Origin: an uncultured Bryobacterales bacterium
GTDB taxonomy: Bacteria; Acidobacteriota; Terriglobia; Bryobacterales; Bryobacteraceae
Length of the DNA stretch: 64,000 nt
Assembly (NCBI GenBank): GCA_937959285.1
Contig: CALGAR010000133.1
Span: forward strand, 16,661-80,660
Direction: 5' to 3'
Part shown: positions 17,833 to 24,939 of the stretch, piece after piece
Layout: the number at the start of each line of letters is the position of its first letter
How positions within the stretch are numbered: position 1 is the first letter of the stretch
Made by a program: the position numbers and the translations under genes
The notes under the pieces: generated by a model
What the model saw: only the letters and a program-made list of their open reading frames with translations
Told to the model about the DNA's origin: nothing
Database searches by the model: none

Positions 17833-19239
17833 CTAGCTGAGATATTCCGGCGGAGCGGCGAAGGGCCCGCGGGCTGCCTCCAGCCGGGCGCCAACCTCAA
17901 GAAGAAGCTCCTCGGTCCACGGCGCGCCGACTAGCTGCACGCCTATCGGTAGTGTATCTGACGTAAAAGTGATTGGAACGACCAGCCCGGGCATTCCGAA
18001 GAGGTTGAAAGGCGTCACGGGAGCCATTGCCTCGAGGAGTTCGATTTCGCCTTGAGGGGTTTTCCAGCGGCGCTCTCCGTGGCGCCAGGCAGCAACGCCG
18101 CACGCCGGAAGCAGCAGAATCGGAAACTTCTCCATCTGGCGCAAGAGAGAGGCGCGCATCTTATCCCGGATCGCCAGTTGCGTGACGACTTCACGCCCCG
18201 TGGGCTCCGGACGCCCTTCCGTTCGCCGGAGGAGTTCGACTCCCGTCGAATGACACTCGGACTCGCGCCCCGCGATCATTTCCCTCGTAAAAGGGGCTGG
18301 CACATCGATGAAGAAGAACGACCAGACCTCGGTCGCGCGTTCGACGCCATGAGGTCGAAAAGGCTCTACGGGGATTCCGCACTCCTCGAACAGCTTCCCC
18401 GCCCTCAGGACGGCCTCGCGCATCTCAGGCTGTACTGGCACATCGTTCCAGTTCTCCATCAGCCCAACTCGGACACCTTCCAGGTCTGGCGGCTGAAGCG
18501 GAACAGGAGCAGAGAATGGATCCTCCGGGTCGTAGCCGGAGAGGACTTCGAACAGCACGCGCAGGTCCGCGACATTGCGAGCCATTGTTCCAGCGACCCC
18601 AAGCAGGCCGCCTGGATGAGCGATCTCCGGGAAGTGTCCCGCCGCAGACACACGTCCAGGCGTGGGTTTCAGCCCAGTGATTCCCGAAAAGTGCGCGGGG
18701 ATCCGGATGGAGCCGCCCCCGTCGCTGCCAATCCCTCCTGCTGAGCAGAAGCTCGCAATGGCTGCGGACTCCCCGCCGCTCGATCCGCCTGGCGTCCTCT
18801 CAAGATTCCAGGGGTTGTTGGTCCGTCCGATGATCCGGTTGTCGGTCTCCCAGTTGTACAGAAACTCAGGCGTATTCGTCTTTCCGAGAATGATAGCGCC
18901 GGCAGCGCGAAGCCGCCGGACAGCCGTCGAATCGCGCGACGCGATGTGCTTGCAGCGAAGGAGGCTTCCGCAGAGGGTCGGCACGCCTTCAATATCAAAG
19001 CTGTCTTTCACCGTGACGGGAACGCCGTGCAGAGGCCCAGTCGGCCCGCCATCAACCACTGCCTGCTCTGCTCTCTTCGCCGCGTTTCGAGCCTCGTCTG
19101 AAAACAGGCGGACGAAGGCATTAATCGTTCCGTTGTGCTTCTCAATCTGACAGAGGTGCGCCTCGACCAGTTCGACAGGCGACAACTGGCGTGATCGGAC
19201 GAGAGACGCCATCTCGCGCAAACTCAGGCGGTGTGGCAT
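17833..19239 (-). CDS. Amidase signature family hydrolase
   Basis: 468 residues, no signal peptide. The Ser-Ser-Lys triad is visible: K78 in VTVKDSFD, cis-serine in the GGSSGGES block (S153/S154), nucleophile S177 in GGGSIRIPA. Family members hydrolyse amides or amino-acid and nitrile-derived carboxamides; GatA is excluded by the absence of gatB/gatC neighbours and by context, though the fold is the same. The gene is divergent from moeA with a 68-base spacer. Confidence 0.9.
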   Translation of the reverse strand: MPHRLSLREMASLVRSRQLSPVELVEAHLCQIEKHNGTINAFVRLFSDEARNAAKRAEQAVVDGGPTGPLHGVPVTVKDSFDIEGVPTLCGSLLRCKHIASRDSTAVRRLRAAGAIILGKTNTPEFLYNWETDNRIIGRTNNPWNLERTPGGSSGGESAAIASFCSAGGIGSDGGGSIRIPAHFSGITGLKPTPGRVSAAGHFPEIAHPGGLLGVAGTMARNVADLRVLFEVLSGYDPEDPFSAPVPLQPPDLEGVRVGLMENWNDVPVQPEMREAVLRAGKLFEECGIPVEPFRPHGVERATEVWSFFFIDVPAPFTREMIAGRESECHSTGVELLRRTEGRPEPTGREVVTQLAIRDKMRASLLRQMEKFPILLLPACGVAAWRHGERRWKTPQGEIELLEAMAPVTPFNLFGMPGLVVPITFTSDTLPIGVQLVGAPWTEELLLEVGARLEAARGPFAAPPEYLS

Positions 19240-19295
19240 AAGTTTCAGTGTCCTGCGATTGCACCGGCCTCACAACTCCCCCTCGCTCAGCGCGC

Positions 19296-19301
19296 TAGAA
19301 T
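19296..19301 (+). promoter_or_regulatory. Candidate -10 box (TAGAAT) for moeA, leaderless geometry
   Basis: TAGAAT ends exactly 6 nt before the GTG start at 19308 and there is no Shine-Dalgarno; if used, transcription would begin at or next to the start codon. Confidence 0.4.
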
Positions 19302-19307
19302 GGCCTC

Positions 19308-20501
19308 GTGGCGACGTACCACTTTCGCGAGGCGCGGCAGTGCGTCCTCGAGCAGATTCTGGCAGCGCGAGGCGTACCAGGCGTCGAGAAGGTCCCGCTG
19401 ATCGAAGCCGCTGGACGGGTCCTGGCTGAGCCCATCCATGCAGACCGCGACTATCCGCCTCTTGCCCGGTCCATTCGAGATGGATTCGCCGTCCGGGCCT
19501 CCGGCTTTACAGGATCTGCGTGGGTCGTAGGAGAGGTGCGAGCCGGGGAACAGTTTCGGGGCGAGGTCGGAGAAGGCGAAGCCGTTGAGATCATGACAGG
19601 CGCTCCCGTTCCGACTGGAGCCGACGCCGTCATCATGGTGGAGCACGTCGAGCGAAGCGGCGATCGTATCGCCACGACGCGGAAAGTTTCGCCGGGCGAT
19701 TTCGTCAACCCGCGCGGCTCTGAAGCTGCGCGGGGAGCCGTGATTCTCCCTCGCGGCAAACGCATCGGCTTCGCCGAAATCGCGGCCTTGGCCATGACGG
19801 GCGTAACCGAAGTTGCGGTCTATCGCAAACCGCGCGTGGCGATCCTGGCGACAGGAGACGAGATTGTCCCTGTGGAGGCTGTGCCGCAAGAGTACCAGAT
19901 TCGAAACTCGAACGCCTATTCGCTGGCCGTGCAGGTCCGAAACGCGGGCGGAGAACCTGTGATTCTGCCGGTTGCGCCCGATGAATTCGAGGCGACGCGG
20001 AAGCTGATCGAACAGGGCCTCACGTTCGATCTTTTCCTGCTGTCCGGCGGCGTCTCGGCCGGTAAGTACGATATTGTCGAGAGGGTGCTCCTCTCTCTGG
20101 GCGCCGAATTCTACTTCGACCGCGTGTTGATCCAGCCCGGCCAGCCTCTCGTGTTTGGCAGTGCCCAGGGCCGCTTCTTCTTCGGTCTCCCCGGCAACCC
20201 TGCGTCAACAATGGTAACGTTCGAGATTTTTGCGAAGGCAGCGGTAGAGCTGCTCGGGGGCCAGTGCGGCACAAGCCTTCCGATCCTGTACACAAGGCTT
20301 GCTACAGACTTTCGTCATAAGCCCGGACTTACGCGATTCTTACCAGCACAGCTCAGCGAAGACGGCTCCCAGCTCACGCCCGTGCCATGGCAGGGATCGA
20401 GCGACGTCGTCGCCATAGCGAAAGCAAGCGCGTGGCTGGTGGCCGACGCCGGCCGCGAAGAATACCGCGCCGGTGATTGGATTCAGGTGCTCCTCCGATG
20501 A
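19308..20501 (+). CDS. moeA: Molybdopterin molybdenumtransferase MoeA
   Basis: 397 residues, GTG start. Catalyses Mo insertion into adenylylated molybdopterin with release of AMP. Seen in sequence: N-terminal MoeA segment (SIRDGFAVRA), ADAVIMVEHV, the central VAILATGDEIV, the MPT-binding SGGVSAGKYD, GLPGNPAS, and a C-terminal beta-barrel MoeA domain IV. Length is normal for the family. It opens a three-gene operon with moaC (ATGA overlap) and a mogA-like gene. Confidence 0.95.
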   Translation: MATYHFREARQCVLEQILAARGVPGVEKVPLIEAAGRVLAEPIHADRDYPPLARSIRDGFAVRASGFTGSAWVVGEVRAGEQFRGEVGEGEAVEIMTGAPVPTGADAVIMVEHVERSGDRIATTRKVSPGDFVNPRGSEAARGAVILPRGKRIGFAEIAALAMTGVTEVAVYRKPRVAILATGDEIVPVEAVPQEYQIRNSNAYSLAVQVRNAGGEPVILPVAPDEFEATRKLIEQGLTFDLFLLSGGVSAGKYDIVERVLLSLGAEFYFDRVLIQPGQPLVFGSAQGRFFFGLPGNPASTMVTFEIFAKAAVELLGGQCGTSLPILYTRLATDFRHKPGLTRFLPAQLSEDGSQLTPVPWQGSSDVVAIAKASAWLVADAGREEYRAGDWIQVLLR

Positions 20502-20965
20502 ATCGATTCTCCCATTTCGATGACGCGGGCGCAGCTCGCATGGTCGACGTCTCCGAAAAGGCTTCCACCCGGCGGACGGCTCGGGCAGAAGCGTTTGTGC
20601 GGATCCGTCCCGAAGTGCTGGCGAAGCTCCCGGAAAATCCGAAGGGCAACCCGCTCGAAGTCGCACGAATTGCCGGTGTCATGGCTGCGAAGAAGACTTC
20701 GGAATTGATTCCGCTGTGCCACCCCCTGGCGCTTACGCACGCGGACGTCGAGGTGGCAATGGAAGCCGAGGGCGTTCGAATCCTTGCGTCAGCAGCAACG
20801 ACAGGTCCGACCGGAGTCGAAATGGAAGCAATGACCGCAGCATCGGTCGCCGCTCTGACCGTTTATGACATGACCAAAGCCATGGACAAGTCGATCACCA
20901 TCGAGCACGTGTGTTTGCTCGAAAAGACAGGCGGCAAGAGCGGAACTTACCGGAGGGGCGCCTGA
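20498..20965 (+). CDS. moaC: Cyclic pyranopterin monophosphate synthase MoaC
   Basis: 155 residues from the ATG at 20498 that overlaps the moeA stop (ATGA); a start seven codons upstream is less plausible. MoaC converts the cyclic intermediate made by MoaA into cPMP, the first stable molybdopterin precursor. Family motifs: FDDAGAARMVDVSEK at the N-terminus, IPLCHPLALTHADV, and TGPTGVEMEAMTAAS, AMDKSITIEHVCLLEKTGGKSG at the end. Presence with moeA and a mogA-like gene, but without moaA, moaD or moaE in the window, implies the remaining genes are elsewhere. Confidence 0.95.
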   Translation: MNRFSHFDDAGAARMVDVSEKASTRRTARAEAFVRIRPEVLAKLPENPKGNPLEVARIAGVMAAKKTSELIPLCHPLALTHADVEVAMEAEGVRILASAATTGPTGVEMEAMTAASVAALTVYDMTKAMDKSITIEHVCLLEKTGGKSGTYRRGA

Positions 20966-21474
20966 TGTACCGCGCGGCAGTACTGACGATCAGCGATTCT
21001 GTTCATCAGGGAGTTCGAAAGGATCTCTCCGGGCCGGCAGTCAAGGCAAGACTGGAAGAACTGGGCTGGGTCGTCGAGGACGTCGAGGTGCTTCCGGACG
21101 AGGCCCCAGCCATCTCCTCGCGGCTTGTTGAAATTGCCGCTGGCGGCCGGGTTGGGGCGATCTTTACCACGGGTGGCACGGGCGTGGCCCTGCGCGATGT
21201 CACTCCAGAGGCGACCCGCGCCGTGATCGATCGCGAAATTCCGGGGCTCGCGGAGATGATGCGGGCGGAGGGACGAAAGCACACGCCGTTCGCGGCGCTC
21301 TCGCGGGGGATTGCAGGCAGCCGCGGCCGTGTGCTGATTGTAAACCTGCCAGGATCGCCCAAAGGCGCGGTCCAGTCTCTGGATGTTATTGTGGGAGTAG
21401 TACCGCATGTTCTGGACCTCTTGAGCGGAAAGACCGCACATGAGAGTGAATCGAAACGGGACATGGTAGTTTGA
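20965..21474 (+). CDS. mogA: MogA/MoaB family molybdenum cofactor biosynthesis protein
   Basis: 169 residues; the start at 20965 overlaps the moaC stop by one base. The MoCF_biosynth fold is clear: AAVLTISDSVHQG, the MPT-binding TTGGTGVALRDVTPEAT, GSRGRVLIVNLPGSPKGA. The protein would adenylylate molybdopterin before MoeA acts. MogA and MoaB are hard to separate by eye; the operon partners support a Moco adenylyltransferase role either way. Confidence 0.9.
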   Translation: MYRAAVLTISDSVHQGVRKDLSGPAVKARLEELGWVVEDVEVLPDEAPAISSRLVEIAAGGRVGAIFTTGGTGVALRDVTPEATRAVIDREIPGLAEMMRAEGRKHTPFAALSRGIAGSRGRVLIVNLPGSPKGAVQSLDVIVGVVPHVLDLLSGKTAHESESKRDMVV

Positions 21475-21494
21475 CGTCAGAAGAAAGGTCCAAA

Positions 21495-22592
21495 ATGCGC
21501 GCACTACGTTCTACACTCGCCGCTTTGGTGTGCCTCTCGCTAGCGGCTCAGCAGCCCGCTCCTAACCCTCCCCGGCAGGAAGGCGAGACACCGGCGGACG
21601 AGCATGTCATCCGTACCACGGTCAACGTTGTGGTCGCGCCGGTGACCGTGCTGGACAAGAACGGACAGTTTGTCACGGGCTTGCAGCCGCATGATTTCCG
21701 TCTCTATGACAACGAGATCCTGCAGGACATTAACGAGGACATCGCTTTCCAGCCGCTGAGCCTCGTCGTCGCTGTCCAGGCCAACTGGCGCGTGGATTCG
21801 ATGCTCTCCAAGATCCGTAAGGCAGGTCATCTGCTGCAGCCTCTGGTAACCGGTGAGCAAGGGGAAGTGGCAGTGATCTCCTTTGACCACCAGATCAGGC
21901 TGCATCAGGATTTCACCTCGGATCCCGATAAGATCCAGGCGGCATTCGAGAAGATTAAAGCCGGCAGCAACACTCATGCCCTCATCGATGCTGTCAGCTA
22001 CGCTTCCCGTATGCTCCGAAAGCGCCCGAACAATCGCCGTAAGGTGATTCTGCTGATCAGCGAGACCCGTGACGGCGGCAGCGAGGGTAAGGTCCGTGAT
22101 GCGATCACAGACCTTCAACTGGATAACATCAGCCTGTACTCGGTAAACATCAATCGCGCCGTCGCCGCTTTGACACAAAAACCCGCATACCCGCGGCCCG
22201 ATCCGCTTCCTCCGACGGCCCGGCCGATGCCCCCAGGAGCAGCAGTGACGCCGGAGACGGTCGCCGGACTCCACGCAGCGCCCGGGCAGGCGGCCAACAT
22301 CGCCCCTCTGATTCGCGAGATTTTCGTGCAGGTGAAATCTCTCTTTATCGACAATCCTGTCGAAGTCTTCACGAAGTTCACGGGCGGGCGCGAATATGCT
22401 TTTGTGACGCAGAGGGATCTGGAGCGTGCGATCCTCGACATCGGCGAGGAGCTGCACAGCCAGTACCTGCTCAGCTACAACCCCAACAACAAGCTCGAAG
22501 GCGGTTTCCACGCAATCCGGGTGGAAGTGAACCGGCCCAACCTGACGATTCGAACCCGGCCCGGCTACTGGCTGGCGGCGGTCCCCGAGTAA
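21495..22592 (+). CDS. VWFA-related exported protein of the acidobacterial type
   Basis: 365 residues from the ATG at 21495, which has AGAAAGG upstream; a TTG eight codons earlier overlaps mogA and is less likely. Signal peptide MRALRSTLAALVCLSLAAQ. After a proline-rich linker come the conserved opening VVVAPVTVLDKNGQ with VTGLQPHDFRLYDN, then a von Willebrand A fold (EVAVISFDHQIRL, VILLISETRDGGSEGK) and a C-terminal LSYNPNN, TIRTRPGYW. This family is much expanded in Acidobacteriota. The canonical MIDAS DxSxS is replaced by AVQANWRVDSM, so metal binding may be lost. Role unknown, likely cell-surface or periplasmic adhesion. Confidence 0.9.
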   Translation: MRALRSTLAALVCLSLAAQQPAPNPPRQEGETPADEHVIRTTVNVVVAPVTVLDKNGQFVTGLQPHDFRLYDNEILQDINEDIAFQPLSLVVAVQANWRVDSMLSKIRKAGHLLQPLVTGEQGEVAVISFDHQIRLHQDFTSDPDKIQAAFEKIKAGSNTHALIDAVSYASRMLRKRPNNRRKVILLISETRDGGSEGKVRDAITDLQLDNISLYSVNINRAVAALTQKPAYPRPDPLPPTARPMPPGAAVTPETVAGLHAAPGQAANIAPLIREIFVQVKSLFIDNPVEVFTKFTGGREYAFVTQRDLERAILDIGEELHSQYLLSYNPNNKLEGGFHAIRVEVNRPNLTIRTRPGYWLAAVPE

Positions 22593-22682
22593 TCCCTCGT
22601 TTCGACCCGGCACATTTTTTTAACCAGGTAGAGGGAATACGCCGCCGGCTTCCCACGCATCGAATATGTAGAAAGGTGGGTT

Positions 22683-23357
22683 GTGTCAAGGGGGGTGCTT
22701 GCGAAAGCCATCCCGGCTCTTCTGGGTCTGATCAGCGCTGGCGTCATCATTAAGACTGTGACCGGGGACTCGGCAGGCAACGGTTTTCCAGACCCCGTCG
22801 TCAACATCGGAAAACAGACGGAACGAGGGAAGGCCTTCTTTGCCGGCGGGTGCTTCTGGTGCCTGGAAGCTGTCTTTGAGCAGCTTTCGGGCGTTGAAGC
22901 CGTGGCGTGCGGTTACGCCGGTGGAAAGCCGCAGGACGCCAGATACGAGCTCGTGCATACAGGACAAACCGATCACGCCGAAGCGATCGAAGTCACCTAC
23001 GATCCGTCGAAGATCTCCTACGGTCAGCTATTGAAAGTCTTCTTCAGCGTGGCCCACGATCCCACCCAGCTAAATCGCCAGGGTCCTGACTTTGGACGCC
23101 AGTTCCGCTCGGCAATCTTTTACGTCGATGCGCACCAGAAGCGGGCAGCGGAAGCTTACATCTCCCAGCTCGAAAAAGCGAAAGTCTATCCGAAGCCGAT
23201 TGTCACCGACGTTGTGGAGCTGAAGGGCTTTTATCCTGCGGAAGACTACAATCAGGATTTTGTGAAGAAGAACCCGGACCACCCTTACGTCTTGATGCAT
23301 GCCATGCCGAAAGTGAAGAAGCTCCGCAAGCAATTTCCTTCCCTGCTGAAGCACTAG
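22683..23357 (+). CDS. msrA: Peptide-methionine (S)-S-oxide reductase MsrA, membrane-anchored or exported
   Basis: 224 residues, GTG start with AAAGGTGG upstream. Reduces S-methionine sulfoxide in proteins. The catalytic site GCFWC places the active cysteine at residue 57; family blocks GVEAVACGYAGG, HAEAIEVTYDP, GRQFRSAIFY, and AEDYNQDF follow. The roughly 45 residues before the catalytic domain contain a hydrophobic segment (IPALLGLISAGVII), so the enzyme is probably exported or held at the membrane. An msrB gene lies about 10 kb away. Confidence 0.93.
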   Translation: MSRGVLAKAIPALLGLISAGVIIKTVTGDSAGNGFPDPVVNIGKQTERGKAFFAGGCFWCLEAVFEQLSGVEAVACGYAGGKPQDARYELVHTGQTDHAEAIEVTYDPSKISYGQLLKVFFSVAHDPTQLNRQGPDFGRQFRSAIFYVDAHQKRAAEAYISQLEKAKVYPKPIVTDVVELKGFYPAEDYNQDFVKKNPDHPYVLMHAMPKVKKLRKQFPSLLKH

Positions 23358-23420
23358 CCGCCCGGCAACAGTCGCGAAACCCGGTGTTTTCGCCTACCAT
23401 GCGAAGAGGAGCGACTCACG

Positions 23421-23879
23421 ATGCGGATTGTGCTCGGTGCGGACCATGCCGGCTATGAGATGAAGCAAGGGCTCGCCGACTATGTTCGGACGTTGGGGCA
23501 CCAGGTGCGTGACGTGGGCACTAACGGGAAGGACCCGGTGGATTACCCGGACTTTGCTGTCAAAGTCGCCGAAGCGATCCGTAATGGGGAGGCGGATCGG
23601 GGCATTCTGATCTGCGGAAGCGGCGTAGGCGCGTCCGTAGCCGCAAATAAGGTGCCGGGCATACGCGCCGGCCTCTGCCATGATACCTACTCCGCTCACC
23701 AAGGAGTCGAGCACGATGATATGAACGTCCTCGTGATCGGCTCACGCGTGATTGCCGAACACCTTGCCCGCGAGCTCGTGCACGCTTACCTCGACGCAAA
23801 ATTCAGCGGGGAGGAGCGCCACGTCCGCCGCCTGCAAAAGGTGAAAGCCCTGGAAGACCGGTTCGCTAACTGCCGCTAG
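23421..23879 (+). CDS. rpiB: Ribose-5-phosphate isomerase B
   Basis: 152 residues, with GAGGAG ahead of the ATG. Interconverts ribose-5-phosphate and ribulose-5-phosphate. N-terminal VLGADHAGYEMKQ (phosphate and substrate contacts D8, H9), the catalytic region LICGSGVGASVAANK (Cys65), and AGLCHDTYSAHQGVEHDDMNV are diagnostic of RpiB/LacAB. Length is normal. No sugar operon surrounds it. Confidence 0.94.
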   Translation: MRIVLGADHAGYEMKQGLADYVRTLGHQVRDVGTNGKDPVDYPDFAVKVAEAIRNGEADRGILICGSGVGASVAANKVPGIRAGLCHDTYSAHQGVEHDDMNVLVIGSRVIAEHLARELVHAYLDAKFSGEERHVRRLQKVKALEDRFANCR

Positions 23880-24044
23880 GACTGCCAGGACTGCGGTGGC
23901 ACGTGCCTTCCACATGGGGAGCCAGCCTTTCCTTGAAGAGAAAAACCGAATCTGTGTGAGCCATCCTGATCGAGGTCAACGCCATTACTTACTGGAAGGC
24001 GAATGCGGCCGCATCCGACCCGCCAACTCTCAAGGAGGAAGATC

Positions 24045-24596
24045 ATGGTTCACACGATGGGAATCAACGGCGTCGCCGTCGACCAACTCATGCAGCTCGT
24101 TGAAGCGGTGAAGGCGCAGCCTGAAATGGGCAAAGTCACATTCCGAGCTGAGAATCAATGGGCCACTTGCGCAAAAAGCTGTACGACGATCGATGACTTC
24201 ATCGGCGCCGGCTCCGACAACCGCAAACGGACGGAGAAGTTTCGGCTGCTCGCCGACGAACCGCCCGTCCTGTTGGGCGAAGACACCGCGCCGAATCCGG
24301 TCGAATTCATCCTGCACGCACTTTGCACCTGTTTGACCACAACCACGGTGTACCAGGCAGCGTCCCGGGGAATTCAGATCGAAAGTCTCTCATCCAAAAT
24401 GGAGGGCGATCTCGACCTGCGCGGCTTCATGGGTTTAGCGCCCGACGTCCGCAAAGGGTATCAGGAGCTGCGGGTCTCCTTCACTGTCAAGAGCCAAGCC
24501 GATGCCGAGCAGTTGAAGGAGCTGATGCAGTTCTCACCGGTGCTCGACATCATCCGGAACCCCGTCCCCGTAACCATTACGGTGCAAACGCTTTAA
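24045..24596 (+). CDS. OsmC family peroxide-defence protein
   Basis: 183 residues from the ATG at 24045, with a textbook AAGGAGGAA 5 nt upstream. OsmC/Ohr fold: N-terminal beta half, PNPVEFILHALCTCLTTTTVYQAASRGI (helix with conserved cysteine), and C-terminal VSFTVKSQADAEQLKELM. These dimeric thiol peroxidases reduce organic hydroperoxides. A second cysteine pair near ATCAKSC could be the partner thiol. The gene is probably monocistronic. Confidence 0.88.
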   Translation: MVHTMGINGVAVDQLMQLVEAVKAQPEMGKVTFRAENQWATCAKSCTTIDDFIGAGSDNRKRTEKFRLLADEPPVLLGEDTAPNPVEFILHALCTCLTTTTVYQAASRGIQIESLSSKMEGDLDLRGFMGLAPDVRKGYQELRVSFTVKSQADAEQLKELMQFSPVLDIIRNPVPVTITVQTL

Positions 24597-24939
24597 CCAC
24601 TCTAAGTGAAACAGAAGGGGCTGAAGTTCCAAAATGCTTTGGCCCTTTTCAACCTTCCTGTCTTACTCTTCCTGTCTGGCTCCTTCGCTCTCTCTCCGCT
24701 TGCGTTGAAATCTGACAAAACTCTGACAAACAGCCGCTACCCCATGCAGGCCAAGCACTTGCACGCCGGAGTTCGGCAACTTGCAAGATTTCTAGTTGAC
24801 ATTCAGTTGCAAACCGGACTAGTCTAGTCGTACATTGGAGAGCGGCTCTGGCGGAGTGCAAATGCTTCGCAGGGCGCCTATTGAAGCAAGCAATTTTCAA
24901 GTTCAAGTACCGGCTTTTTGCCCTGAGGAGGATTACCAG
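24597..24939 (+). other. Upstream region of the siderophore receptor
   Basis: 343 bases with no gene. A C/T-rich stretch covers about 24650-24710, followed by the short direct repeat CTGACAAA (twice, about 24713-24732). TTGCAA, itself palindromic, occurs at 24781-24786 and 24807-24812, flanking the candidate -35. No classic Fur box was recognised. Confidence 0.5.
24796..24825 (+). promoter_or_regulatory. Candidate sigma-70 promoter of the iron operon
   Basis: TTGACA (24796-24801), an 18-nt spacer and TAGTCT (24820-24825). The -10 overlaps the palindrome GACTAGTC, a plausible repressor site. Confidence 0.4.

Noticed and set aside
24796..24835. Fur box upstream of the siderophore receptor
   Set aside because: No GATAATGATAATCATTATC-like match; only a short GACTAGTC dyad.
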